Position numbers and translations under genes: made by a program. From positions 435,238,311-435,302,310 of the forward strand of contig NC_133538.1 in assembly GCF_048544455.1 (NCBI RefSeq): a DNA stretch of 64,000 nt, written 5' to 3'. This DNA is from Silene latifolia. Taxonomy: Eukaryota > Streptophyta > Magnoliopsida > Caryophyllales > Caryophyllaceae. Below, piece after piece: positions 46,990-58,323 of this stretch. How positions within the stretch are numbered: position 1 is the stretch's first letter; each line of letters opens with the position of its first letter. Under the pieces are notes generated by a model. It had not been told where the DNA came from and did no database searches. It was given only the letters and a program-made list of their open reading frames with translations.

Positions 46990-49900
46990 ATGACGAACAA
47001 TAAGGAGATGACAATGAAGGTTAACAAATTGGAAAAGTTTGAAGGTGTTGATTTCAGAAGATGGCAGAAGAAGATGCACTTCCTATTGACGACTCTGAAA
47101 GTGGTATATGTTTTAAGTACTCCCCCCCTAAAGTGGATGACGACGATCTGTGGAGGATTTAAGGAAGAGAAGCAAATGGGATAATGACGACTACATCTGC
47201 CGTGGACACATTCTGAATGGTATGGCTGATTCTTTATTTGATATTTATCAGAATTATGAAAGTGCAAAAGAATTGTGGGATCAGTTGGAGTCTAAGTATA
47301 TTGATGAAGATGCATCGAGTAAAAAGTTTATGGTCGGTAATTTTATGAATTACAAGATGTCTGATGCTAGACCAGTGATGGAGCAATTTAATGAATAGTT
47401 GCGTATATTGGGACAATTCGCCCAACATGACATGGAGATGCCTGAAACCATCTCGGTTTCTAGTATTATTGACAAACTTCCGCCACAATGGAAGGACTTT
47501 AAGCACACACTAAAGCATAAGAAAGAAGAAATGTCGTTAACAGATCTTGGTAAAAGCTTGCGCATAGAGGAGTCCATAAGGGCTCAAGAATCTGCAAAAA
47601 CCAAGGATGCCGGAAAAACTATGTCCATCAATATGATGGATATTGGTGAAGGCTCTAATTACGACAGGAAAGGAAAGAAACGCCCACACAATGGAAAGGA
47701 CAAAACCGATAATCCGATAAAAGTCCAAAAGCAGTTTGTTGGATTTGTGGCAAAACTGGTCATCTGAAAAGGGACTGTAAGTTTGCAAAGAAAGGGTTAG
47801 ATCAAAAGGGAAAGATGAAAATTGGACAAGGGTCTAAGGACCAAGGTCCTCCAAAACAAGGTAATGACCTTGTATGTGATTTCAATTTAGATGGAAATTA
47901 TGTATCATGGATTCCTAAAGCATTTTTTATGCAGGATGATGACCTTTCGTGGTGGATTGACTCGGGAGCCACCAAACACGTTTGCAAAGACCGTGGATGG
48001 TTCACCAAGTATGTACCCGCTAAAGATGGGACCATAATTTACATGGGGAACGCAGTCAACCAGCTGAAATTCAAGGATGTGGCGATGTTAATTTATGTCT
48101 TAGTTCTGGTAAAGTAGTGTGTTTGAAGAATGTTTTACATGTTCCTAGTATAAGGAAAAACCTGGTTTCTAGTGGTCAATTGTCTAGATGTGGATATAAA
48201 CAAGTGATCGAATCTGATCGTTATGTATTATCTAAGTGCGATGTTTTTATTGGTTTTGATACTTATGTAATGGTATGTTTATGCTAAACCTTAATAATGA
48301 TAACATGAATAAAATCAATAATGTTATGGTTTGTTCCGAAACTAATTTATCTTCATTGTGGCATGCTCGTTTAGGCCATGTTAATTATAAACGAGTATTC
48401 TTAATGTCTAAAAACGAACTTATTCCTCCTCTTGATACAAGCACAAAGAAATGTAATTTTTGTATGTTGAACAAAATTACGAGGCAACCTTTTGCGGGAG
48501 TAAAACGATCTTCTACTCTTTTAGAATTAATTCATAGTGATTTATGTGACTATCATTCTACTCCATCTTTAGGAAATAAGAAATATTTAGTAACATTCAT
48601 TGATGATTGTACTCGTTTTTGCTATATATTCTTGTTACATTCTAAAGATGAGGCAATGAGTAAGTTTATTCTTTTTAAGAATGAAGTAGAGTTACAAAAT
48701 TCTTCTTTCATTAAGAAGTTACGAACGGATAGGGGAGGTGAATACTATGATCCTACCTATTTCGGTTCATGTGGAATAATACATGAGGTAACCGCTCCGT
48801 ATACACCACAGCAAAATGGTATAGCGGAAAGGAAAAACAGAACTCTTAAAGAAATGGTTAACACCATGTTATCTTACTCAGGTCTAAGTGACGGATTTTG
48901 GGGGGAAGCCATGTTGACGGCTTGCTATTTATTAAATAGGGTCCCAAATAAACAAAACAAAATCACCCCGTATGAATTATGGTATGGAAAGAGACCAAAC
49001 TTGAGTTATCTTCGAGTTTGGGGATGTCGAGCGATTGTTAGACTACCCGCACCCAAAATTAAAACATTGGGAGAAAGAGGTATTGACTGCATTTTTATTG
49101 GATATGCTGAGCATTCCAAGGCTTATCGATTTTATGTAATAGAACCAAACAATGCAGTGTCGGTTCATACCGTTATAGAATCTAGAGATGCCATTTTCGA
49201 TGAAACACGGTTTTCGTCTATTTCTAGACCAAGTTTGATGACTCCAACTAATGTTGAAGTACAAAATAACGACATTGTTCAACCAAATCAGGTTGTAGAA
49301 CCTCAAAACAATGCCCCTGAAATTCGTAGAGGTAAAAGGATAAGGAAAAAGAAATCTTTTGGACCCGATTTCCAAACATATTTGGTTGAAGGTTCAAGAG
49401 ATGAAGTAGGATCCCAATATGCTTATTGTTACAATATTGATGAGGATCCTAGGACATTTGATGAGGCTATGAAGTCTCATGATGTTTCCTTTTGGAAAGA
49501 AGCCATAAATGATGAAATGGATTCAATCTTGGGAAACAACACTTGGGTTTTAACTGATCTCCCTCGTGGTTGTAAACCTTTGGGTTGTAAATGGATTTTC
49601 AAACAGAAAACTAAAGTGGATGGTACAATTGACAAATACAAAGCTCGATTAGTCATCCAAGGTTTTAGGCAAAAAGAAGGTATTGATTATTTTGATACTT
49701 ATGCGCCTGTGGCTCGAATCTCCACTATTCGGTTGTTAATTGCCATAGCTGCCATTAACAATCTAGTGATCCATCAAATGGATGTAAAGACAGCATTCTT
49801 GAATGGAGATTTAGAGGAAGAAATTTACATGAAACAACCAGAAGGTTTTATTATGCCAGGAAATGAACATAAGGTTTGCAAACTAGTGAAATCATTGTAT

Positions 49901-50985
49901 GGACTTAAACAAGCTCCTAAACAATGGCATCATAAATTTGATGAAACAATTCTGTCTAATGGGTTTAAATTAAATCAATCAGACAAATGTGTGTATAGCA
50001 AGTTTGATGATGCTTGTAATGGCGTGATCATATGTCTATATGTGGATGATATGTTAATTTTTGGTACAAACCAAAGCCAAGTTGATCTTTGTAAAGAATT
50101 TTTATCATCCAAGTTTGCAATGAAAGATATGGGAGAAGCTGATGTGATTCTTGGAATAAAAATAAAGCGTAGTGACAAAGGAATTTCTTTAACACAAACT
50201 CATTACATTGAGAAAGTTTTAAAGAAATTCAATTGTGAAAATAGCATTCCAGCTAATACTCCTATGATTCATGGTTTGAAACTCGTACCTAATAAGGGAG
50301 AACCTGTTTCACAACTCGAATATTCTCGAGCGATTGGTTGTCTGATGTATGCCATGACATGCACCAGACCGGATATAGCTCTTGCGGTAGGGAAACTAAG
50401 TAGATACACGAAGAGCCCTAGTAATCTTCATTGGCAAGCTATTAATCGTGTATTGAGATATCTTAAAGCTACCAAGAACTATGGACTAACATATGTGGGA
50501 TATCCTTCGGTATATTAGAAGGATATACAGATGCTAGTTGGATAAACAACGTTGAAGATCACTCTTCAACGAGTGGTTGGGTGTTTACGCTTGGTGGAGG
50601 TGCCATTTCGTGGGCTTCAAGAAGCAAACCCGTATTTCTACCTCAACCATGGAATCGAATTTATTGCCTTGGCATCACCGAAAAAGAGGCGGAATGGCTA
50701 AGGAATTTGATATATGAAATTCCATTATGGCCAAAACCTATACCACCCATGGTTATAAATTGTGATAGTTCTGCTACTATGGCTAAAGCTTATAGTCAAA
50801 TTTATAATGGCAAATCACGACATTTGGGTGTTAGACATAGCTCGATTCGTGAGTCGATAGAAACTGAGGTTATTACGCTTTTGTTTGTGAGATCTCAAAA
50901 GAATTTAGCTGATCATTTGACCAAAGCATTAGCTAAGGACTTGATTGACAAGTCGGTTGAAGGGATGAGTCTAAAACTCGTATAA
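46990..50985 (+). pseudogene. Copia-4 Gag-Pol polyprotein, disrupted
   Basis: Starts MTNNKEMTMKVNKLEKFEG. Gag has a frameshift near 47160 and a TAG at about 47396. The knuckle CWICGKTGHLKRDC (near 47740) needs a shift. Protease reads WWIDSGATKHVC (near 47955). A frameshift near 48080 precedes a long open 747-codon block (48275-50518) with the HHCC region, integrase D-D-E (FIDDCTRF, RTDRGGEY, QQNGIAERKN), RT (YVDDMLIFG near 50040) and the RT thumb. A 2-nt insertion near 50513 shifts the RNase H part, which continues as YTDASWINN to the stop at about 50983; its STMESEF-type motif is degraded. Gag and RNase H lesions suggest a dead copy despite young LTRs. Confidence 0.93.
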
Positions 50986-51515
50986 ATCCTTAGCAATAGG
51001 ATACCCAATTCCCCTCTAATACAACGTTAGAGGTCAATTCAATGTGGAAGGCCTATTGTTATGAGATTGGAGCACACAAACTTAAATCCCAAGGTGTGTG
51101 CTTAGTCTTGCAAGTTGTGAGGATGAAGTTTATCTTCTTAATTGATCTTTTGAAAAAGTGTATTTGCGGGGGACACGATGAAAAGAATCAACCTATGTGA
51201 ACATGAAGTCTTGGTAGCTTCAAAGGAGATTGGGTTTGTCTCCTCATATGTTCATGAATAGATAAGGGACACTAGGCTTGTAATTAAGTGTCGGTTAATG
51301 TAATTTTAGAAGTAAAATAGTTTATGTGTGAGTTATCTTCATGTATTCAAAATGTGTAGGAGGGTTCAATGCTTAGTCACACCCCGATACTCGAATATTT
51401 GGAATGTGTAATTTCACTAAGTGAAAATTCAATCTTCGTGACATTTTCATTTATGCATAAATTGGTATGTTTGTTAGCTTATTTAATCTTGAATTACGCT
51501 TAAATGGGGGAGGAT

Positions 51516-52026
51516 TGTTGGTGATTTAAGAGTAATTACCGGTTTCATTTTGCGTAATTAAGGTTGGTTCGTTAGTGGGTAATTTCTGAATAATAAATTG
51601 CAAGTTCGGGAAAATACGGAGAGTATACTTGCATAATTATTTACGGAATTACGGTTTAGCATTCGGACGAATGACTATGACGGGGGTTCAACGTATCCTG
51701 GTTCTGAAGAGTTGTAACTCTTCAGAAAAACTTCCCTCCCTTCCCTATTTTCCTCCCTATATAAACAAAGAGGAAGAGAAGAAGCAACATATAGAAAATT
51801 CTTCTGACATCAACAAACGTTTAACAAATCGCACACAATATTTCTATATTACGTCTCTCGATCTTTGAGTGCCAAAGACAGAGGGGACTGTCTTATCTCA
51901 GTAGAAAAATTCGGTATAACCCAGGCACAAGAATAAGGGTCGAATTATTCTATTAGGAAAGCAAGAGTCGATTCGGTCTGGTTTTGTTTGTCAAATTTAT
52001 TGTTCGTAAGAATCAATCCCATAACA
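51516..52026 (+). repeat. Copia-4 3' LTR
   Basis: 511 bp, preceded by the polypurine tract and followed by the AAAAA duplication and then the Helitron remainder (TGCGATCAATAAC). Confidence 0.95.
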
Positions 52027-52256
52027 AAAAATGCGATCAATAACTTAATAATATTTTGATATTTTTTTAATTGAAATTCACAATTTAAGACGATCAGGGA
52101 ACAAGTGACTACTCATTAAAAGACAGCTCTTCCGTATCTTTTAACGTGTTTTCTATGTAACTTCTACTATTGAACACGAATAAAAAATAAAAAATCCAAA
52201 ACATTTGAAGGAGAAACAATTTTGTAACCCGTGCAACGCACGGGCACAAAATCTAG

Positions 52257-52644
52257 TAAGTCAATATTTGTGCCTATTAAATATACTTATGGACTCCTAC
52301 TTACATAATCCAAAGATTGAGGTATACGTCATCTTGGAAACTACATATGGACAACCGACAATAATAGGGCGTTACTAACTCACTGAGTAGTAACGAATTT
52401 TAGTATCGAGTTCTCACATACATTATCTAACTCTTACATAAATAGCAGCTGATGACGCTATTTACCATATGTCCATTCTCAAGCTTAAGTTGTTAATTAT
52501 AGGTTACCAACAATTTAGTTTGACAATAAGACTAATCATAAAGGGGATTTTGAATTATGAATTCAATGTGAAAAGGAGTGCAAGAACCAATTGCTTTTTA
52601 GAAAGGTAGGCCCAAAATCCTAAAATCGCACATATTGAATAATC
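52257..52644. other. Non-genic sequence right of the Helitron
   Basis: AT-rich DNA beginning with the T of the Helitron target site. No ORF, repeat pair or RNA gene was recognised. Confidence 0.5.
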
Positions 52645-52661
52645 AAAATTATCATCATGAA

Positions 52662-53406
52662 TTCCTCAAAAAAAAAAAAAAAAAAAAAAACGGAATTACT
52701 TTTTTCACATACGGATTTTACTTTTTCACATACATTTTTTCATTAAATTTTCATATCATACCCTTTTTTTCCTAAACCTAACAAATTAACTTACCCTTCT
52801 CCCTAAAATCGAATATAATTGCTCTAAATAATTGAACAGTGAATCATAATCGTCTAATTAGTGGATTAGTGAAATTAGTACTCCGTATGTTTAGTTGTTC
52901 GTCAATTAGCCAAAAATGATTTGAAGGGTAGAATGTGAGATTTTATTAATAGGGATTTTAATAAAGTCAAAGCATTGAAAGGGGGCAGTGGGAGATTAAC
53001 TCCATCTAGCGTATGTAGAAGCCAACAAAAGTCGAGCAAACAGTGGTTCAGACGCCCGATTTAATAACTATAGTGGAGACCATGATTATTTGGGCGGATA
53101 CTCCAAATTAAACCTTAAATGATGATTTATTCTGTGATGATATCAGTAATGTTCCGAGTACCCCAGTGAACATAGGCCAGATGATGACCTTTTTTTAATG
53201 ACTCTCACCCCACGGTGAGCATGGTCGGCCGGAGCATGGGTTGACTGGGGTAAAGTCGGACGGAGGGTATTGTCGGAGGGAGGGAGATGAAGGGAAGGGA
53301 GATGAAGAAAATCAACTGAGTGAGGTAGAAAAAAATGACAAGGATAAAATTGTAAAAGGCGTATGTGAAAAAGTAAAATCTGTATGTGAAAAAGCACGAC
53401 CCAAAA
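52662..53406. mobile_element. Insertion with inverted arms and 17-bp flanking duplication
   Basis: The 17-bp direct repeat AAAATTATCATCATGAA flanks the segment (52645-52661 and 53407-53423). Inside, inverted arms contain TTTTTCACATACGGATTTTA on the left and its near-complement on the right (53355-53398). A 22-A run lies near the left border and a short A run precedes the right duplication. Long duplication plus A tract suggests retroposition, whereas the inverted arms suggest a MITE. A relative lies at 45045-45745. Confidence 0.5.
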
Positions 53407-54375
53407 AAAATTATCATCATGAACTTACGTGATCGTTAACGGACTCCAATTTGAAAATCCTTGTACGCAACTACTTCTAGTCCTTCCTTTATATGGAGTA
53501 CGTGGTTTCTACGTTCTAGTACTTAGTAACCACGTAGTACAATTCCATTTTATCTAAAACCGGTTATATTTTCGTTTTAAATGGGTCAGATTTTACTCCC
53601 TTTTCAGCTTGTGGCGGAATATTACCCGTCTTCACTAAAACTTCTTGTTTTTGTTATTATCAAAACTAATCATGTGTGCCAAAACTTAATTAATTAACTG
53701 AAATATGATGGCGAAGCAAGTAGAATATAATATAATAAGTACTAGTTGGAAAGCCCGTGCGATGCACGGTACTCCCGTTAGGATTATCTGTAAAAATATA
53801 TTCTTATGTTGATAAAAAAGTCCTACTATGTTATCATCGATGGAAAAAAAATCGTGATTGGTATAGATGATAACCGATGAATTATTAGTGCTTTTAGTAT
53901 AAAACTTTTGCCATCAATTAGTATAACATCAAGTGACATAGTTGTAGTATGTCGCTAGCTTTTTCAGTGTTACAGGCACAACCGGTTTTTAATTAGATAC
54001 AAAACGCTTTCTCTAAACATGGTGGAGTTCACCCATATGAACCTTTAATAACGGAGACATATCTTTATGAGTTTTGTAAATTATTTTATAACTACGTAAA
54101 ACTGAATGATGTTACAAAAAACAGCAGGTATCATAATTATATATATTTAGTGCGTTGAGAGAAAATGTTAGATCTCTTATAACATAATTTTACCTTGACT
54201 ATTTACAATTAAGAGTATTTGCTCCTTATAGACATCACGCAATATTTCTTGTTCTATTACATAGAATGCACGGCACCTAGTAGTATTATATGTGACAACA
54301 TCAGTTAGTAGTTTATGTCATTTTTTATAATAGTTGGGTTACCAATTTAGTTTAATAATGTCAGTTAGTAGTATA

Positions 54376-54582
54376 CTCCCTTTGTCCCGGTCATTTGTTG
54401 TCCTTTTTCATTTTGGAGTGTCTCAGTCATTTGTTGTCCTTTCTATTTTAAGAATGAATTTGATGAGTAATTTGATAATTCACACTCAATTTATTCCACT
54501 TGTCATTTAGTAATTGCCCCCTCCCATTTCCTTGGTCTTTGTGCCAAAACCAAAGGATAACAAATGACCGGGACAGAGGGAG
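54376..54582. mobile_element. Stowaway-type MITE
   Basis: 207 bp, TA duplication on both sides (54374-54375, 54583-54584), terminal inverted repeats starting CTCCCT. The left end CTCCCTTTGTCCCGGTCATT is mirrored by AATGACCGGGACAGAGGGAG-type sequence (minus one base) at the right. CTCCCT termini with a TA duplication define Stowaway (Tc1/Mariner). Confidence 0.9.
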
Positions 54583-55144
54583 TATATTTTATGGCACAGC
54601 TGAAAACGTTATTTTACATTACCATGGTCTGCTAATAGAAAACTATTAAATTTAACAAAAAGTCAAATTATGCTAAAATGTAAGCAAACAAAATTTCAGG
54701 GGTTGATTTAGATGAGGACAGATTAATCACCAGTTCCTATTATAAAAAAGCAACGAAAGCGTTATGACATTTGGTATCAGTTGTATACTAACATTCAAAG
54801 ATATAATTGGATTATAGAGTTACCGTTCTTATTGTCTTTGCACCATCTATTTTTTTTTACCGAAATAGTCTTTGACTACTTATCCTTAAAAACTTCATGC
54901 AAAATATATAATACGACATTAATTTGGTAGATTATGAAAACTTCTTTGCGAACAATGTCCTTCTTGTGGCCTTGATACATTTGGTCTCTATCATCGATGT
55001 AGAACCTTAATCTCTCGAATGACGTTGTTCTTGAAACTACGTAAAGCTGACCATTAATAAAAATTAGTTTCGGTAGGTAAATTTCAACATGATTTAGTGA
55101 CTGTCCCTAACTCTAGTTTATTGTTATGGCGCAGCATTAGAGCG

Positions 55145-55570
55145 GGCAAACAAAGACACGACACGAAAACACGACAGTAATTCGATACGAAATTAACGGG
55201 TTTGGGTTGATATTTAACGACCCATTTATGTAAGTGGGTCGACACGAACACGACACGAGATTTAATTGGGCTAGGTTTGGGTTGGGCACTCTACACTCGA
55301 ACCTACACGAATAACCTATTTACTAAACTAATCACAAATTTTCTTGATACTCACATAAATATACTTACACTTTCCAAATATGACATGACACGAAAACACG
55401 ACACGAAATTAATGGGTTAGTGTTGAGGTTTGAGATTTGATGACCTATTAATGTAACTTGATCGACACGAACAAGACACGAGATTTAATTGGGTCGGGTT
55501 TGGGTTGAAGAGTTCGTGACCTGTTTAAACGTGACACCTGAACCCGACACGACCTGCCCTGTTTGTCACG
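55145..55570. repeat. Dispersed repeat with duplicated ACACGACACGAAA block
   Basis: Two diverged copies, about 55150-55260 and 55385-55490, share ACACGACACGAAA..TTAA.GGGTT and GACACGA(A)CA(C/A)GACACGAG. Many CACGAC motifs lie between them. It is non-coding and its boundaries are not resolved. Confidence 0.6.
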
Positions 55571-57081
55571 TCTACGTAGCAAGGCCTCTACGTATATTGT
55601 CTGTGCTTAAGAACGAAAAGAATCTTTGTATCTGAGGAAGTCATTACTATCCTCGGGTTCAGGACCTTTTGCCGACTTTGGAACCCGTAAGTATATTCCC
55701 TTCTACTATGAATTTTCGAGGGCGATTGATACTAAGACAGGTCCTGTTATACCACACTTGGTTGAGTATACTATTATGAGTTATATTAAAAATATTCATG
55801 ATGTATACTCTCTCTCCCCTTCTTAAACTCTTTCACCTTGCTTCTTAGAGGTCAAAATTTTATAATTTTGACCATTAATATGTCGAAAATCATGATCAAA
55901 CTTCCGCATTAACAATTGTGTAGAAGCAATACGGAAGATCATTGCAAAGAGGATGAAATACATTTAGTGTGAAATTCCTAAAAGATAATGAATCTTACTC
56001 CCAAAGTCTACACCAACTAAAATACCCGACCAAATCTCGCATAATGAAAACAAAAGCGACGCCTAAAAGTAAGGATGTCAAATGGGGGATAAGACATGAT
56101 GAATGTCAGGCCTTCTCATACCCGTATTTAATAGAAAAATTACATGTCCCTACTTGTCGCAAGTAAAATATTTCAAAACCATAACCGCTTCAACTTTGGG
56201 TGATCTTAAAATAGTTTTGTTCCATTTAAATGTCATATAGTCGTCTATTCTATAACTTTCTCAAATAATTCTGATATTATTTTACCCATATATAACACCC
56301 ATAATTGGCACGATTTAAAATTCAGTTTGAGTCTAAAACTTTATTTATATTCGCTACATCCAAGACAAATGCGATATAGTTGGACACTTGTGATAGATTT
56401 TCCTTTTTGATCAAATTATTTTACTTTTTTCTTAATGTAGAGCTAACAATAATTTTTATTCTTATGTAGAAAGCTAACATTTATTTTGAACCAATTACTT
56501 ATTTATTATGTTCCTCATGATTTTGGAGTATATATGTACCTTGTGTTACAATGTCTAATTGCTAATATTTATTTTGAACCAATAACTATAATGGAAATTA
56601 TAAAATTAAAAATGGAACTTAAGATCAACTACTAACAATAGGGTGAAAAATACGTAAACATTAGCAAAAAAAAAAACATCAAAAAGTAATTAATTAGATA
56701 TGAGGAAGGTCGGGAGATTATGAAAAATCTCATATTTAGGCTTTATTTCAAAGAAATTAGCTATGAGCAAAATTTCATTAATCTTAATTTTTTTGTAAAT
56801 ATTTGATAGATAAATTATTTACCAAAATAAGAGTAGCATGTGAGAAATAATTTACCTGTTTTTTTTATTCATTCAATTTATAATATTAAATATAGAGAAC
56901 TTATTATGTTCTTTTATATCATTTAACCAAAAAAACAGCTACCTTTCGGTTAGTTTGCCAAACATTTTTGGCTTAATCAATTAAATTATCACCTCTTAAT
57001 TTTCAATTACATTTTAAGCTACATTTTTAGGTTTCAGTTAACTTTTCAATTAGTATGACAAACGAAATTTAAGATATAGTA

Positions 57082-57458
57082 GAGTTAATTATATTTTACT
57101 CCCTTTTGAAATCCACATTTTAAAAATTACTCCCTTTTGAATTTTTTTTTTGCTAAAATCACTCCCCTAAGTTGCATTTTTTTTTCCTAAAATTACTCCA
57201 AACTTCAATTTAAGTGACTTATTTTCTCTGTTTTTGAACTCTCCATCCATTTTTCTACATAGTTATACCTTCAAAGTATATAAATTGGCTAAGGCGCAAA
57301 CAGAATAAGTTCAAAAACAGACGAAATAGGTCACATAAATTGGAGTTTTGAAGTAATTTTAGGAAGAAATACAACTTGTGAGTAATTTTAGCAAAAAAAT
57401 CAAAAGGGAGTAATTTTAAAAGTGTGAATTTCAAAAAGGAGTAAAATCTAATTAACTC
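57082..57458. mobile_element. MULE-type foldback MITE
   Basis: 377 bp with a perfect 9-bp target duplication GATATAGTA (57073-57081, 57459-57467). Almost the entire element is an inverted repeat. The left arm starts GAGTTAATTATATTTTACTC and the right arm, reversed, GAGTTAATTAGATTTTACTC; the arms continue for about 170 bp with ACTCCCTTTTGA and TTTTTGAACT in common. No ORF. The transcript would form a near-perfect hairpin, a possible small-RNA source. Confidence 0.92.
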
Positions 57459-57726
57459 GATATAGTATATGAATAATGTTTATATTATAATTAATATATA
57501 CCATATAATTAATTATATTGTGTATTTTGAGTATCACCTACTCGAATAATCTTATTAAAATAAATTTAATCTACTTATATTAGGATAACTTTATTAAAAT
57601 ATTAAGAAATCTACTTTTATTAGAATAATTTTATTAAATTTGTTTCGAAATCTACTCTTCTTAGGAATTCTAAAAAAGTTGGACTCTCTAATATCGCTCG
57701 AAAAGTTTCTGCTTTATATATATATA

Positions 57727-58323
57727 CTAGTTGAAAAGCCCGTGCGATGCACGGGGCTCCCATTAGGGTCATCTTTATAAATATATTCTATAGTTGATAA
57801 AAGAAGTTCAATTATGTTTAAATCATTGATAAACAAAACTTCGTGGTTGGGATAGTTGATCAATGAACTATCGGTGCTTTTAGCATAGGAGTTTTGTCAT
57901 TTAGTAGTTATCATATCAGTTGTAAAACATCAAATAACATAGTAAGAGTATGTAATTAGTTTTTCCACTATTGTTATAGAAATCATTGGTTTTAATTAAA
58001 TACTCCCTCCTATTCCGGATAACTGTCCCATTTTGAAATGGTACAGGAATTAAGAAAGTGAGTGAATATACAGAAATGGACAATGAAAAGTACTAATAGG
58101 ATGGGTTAAGGGTTGGTTAGGTTGTAAATAATGAAAAGTAACAAGGGTAGTATAGTCATTATGTAAGAAAAAAACATTACAAAAAAGGAACAATGGGACA
58201 GTTATGTGAATAGACGAAGATAGACAATGGGACAATTATCGGGAATAGGAGGGAGTACAAAACATTATCTCCATAAATATAGTGCAGCTCACCAAATGAA
58301 CCGCCCTTAATAACTGAGACAGA
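57727..58323 (-). mobile_element. Third Helitron 3' end, minus strand, truncated
   Basis: Hairpin CCCGTGC-ATC-GCACGGG (57755-57739, minus strand), then CTTTTCAA, CTAG (57730-57727) and T. The following sequence (GGGTCATCTTTATAAATATA on the plus strand) resembles that of the second Helitron after its hairpin, so the two are close relatives. The element is cut on the right by the LTR at 58324 and contains a Stowaway MITE. Its 5' end was not found. Confidence 0.7.
58004..58255. mobile_element. Stowaway-type MITE
   Basis: 252 bp with TA duplication (58002-58003, 58256-58257) and inverted ends CTCCCTCCTATTCCGGATAA and CTCCCTCCTATTCCCGATAA (right end reversed). Non-coding. Confidence 0.92.

Larger units (their letters stand above)
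46446..52026 (+). mobile_element. Copia-4: LTR retrotransposon nested in the Helitron
   Basis: Two 511-bp LTRs (46446-46956 and 51516-52026), beginning TGTTGGTG and ending CCATAACA, flanked by AAAAA on both sides. The purine tract AATGGGGGAGGAT precedes the 3' LTR. Gag-PR-IN-RT-RNaseH order identifies Copia. The LTRs differ at only about a dozen positions and have the same length. The sequence after the 5' LTR (ATCTAATAG) does not match the usual TGGTATCA primer site. Confidence 0.95.
43995..52256 (+). mobile_element. Helitron-like element (non-autonomous), split by Copia-4
   Basis: The 5' end is A|TCTAGTATATATATAAAAG (TC start at 43995). The 3' end has a 7-bp-stem hairpin CCCGTGC-AAC-GCACGGG (52228-52244), eight bases, then CTAG (52253-52256) followed by T. 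TC start, hairpin near the end, CTRR terminus and insertion between A and T with no target duplication are the Helitron hallmarks. Net of Copia-4 it is about 2.7 kb. No Rep/helicase is present, so it is non-autonomous. Short segments after TTCACAG and TTTCGCAG acceptor-like sites (44523, 44960) and a zinc-finger-like stretch near 46280 may be captured host exons. Confidence 0.75.
53742..57726 (-). mobile_element. Second Helitron-like element, minus strand
   Basis: On the minus strand its 3' end is a hairpin CCGTGC-ATC-GCACGG (53769-53755), then GCTTTCCAA, CTAG (53745-53742) and T. The 5' end near 57726 reads TAGTATATATATATAAAGC, then GAGAGTCCAACTTTTTTAGAATT, similar to the first Helitron's 5' end (GAGACTCCAACTTTTTCAAAA). 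About 4 kb, non-coding, with a Stowaway MITE and a foldback MITE inside. The exact 5' base is uncertain because another Helitron end abuts it. Confidence 0.65.

Noticed and set aside
55626..56166. Two short plus-strand ORFs in the second Helitron
   Set aside because: They are short, show no family resemblance and lie in AT-rich repeat DNA without gene context.
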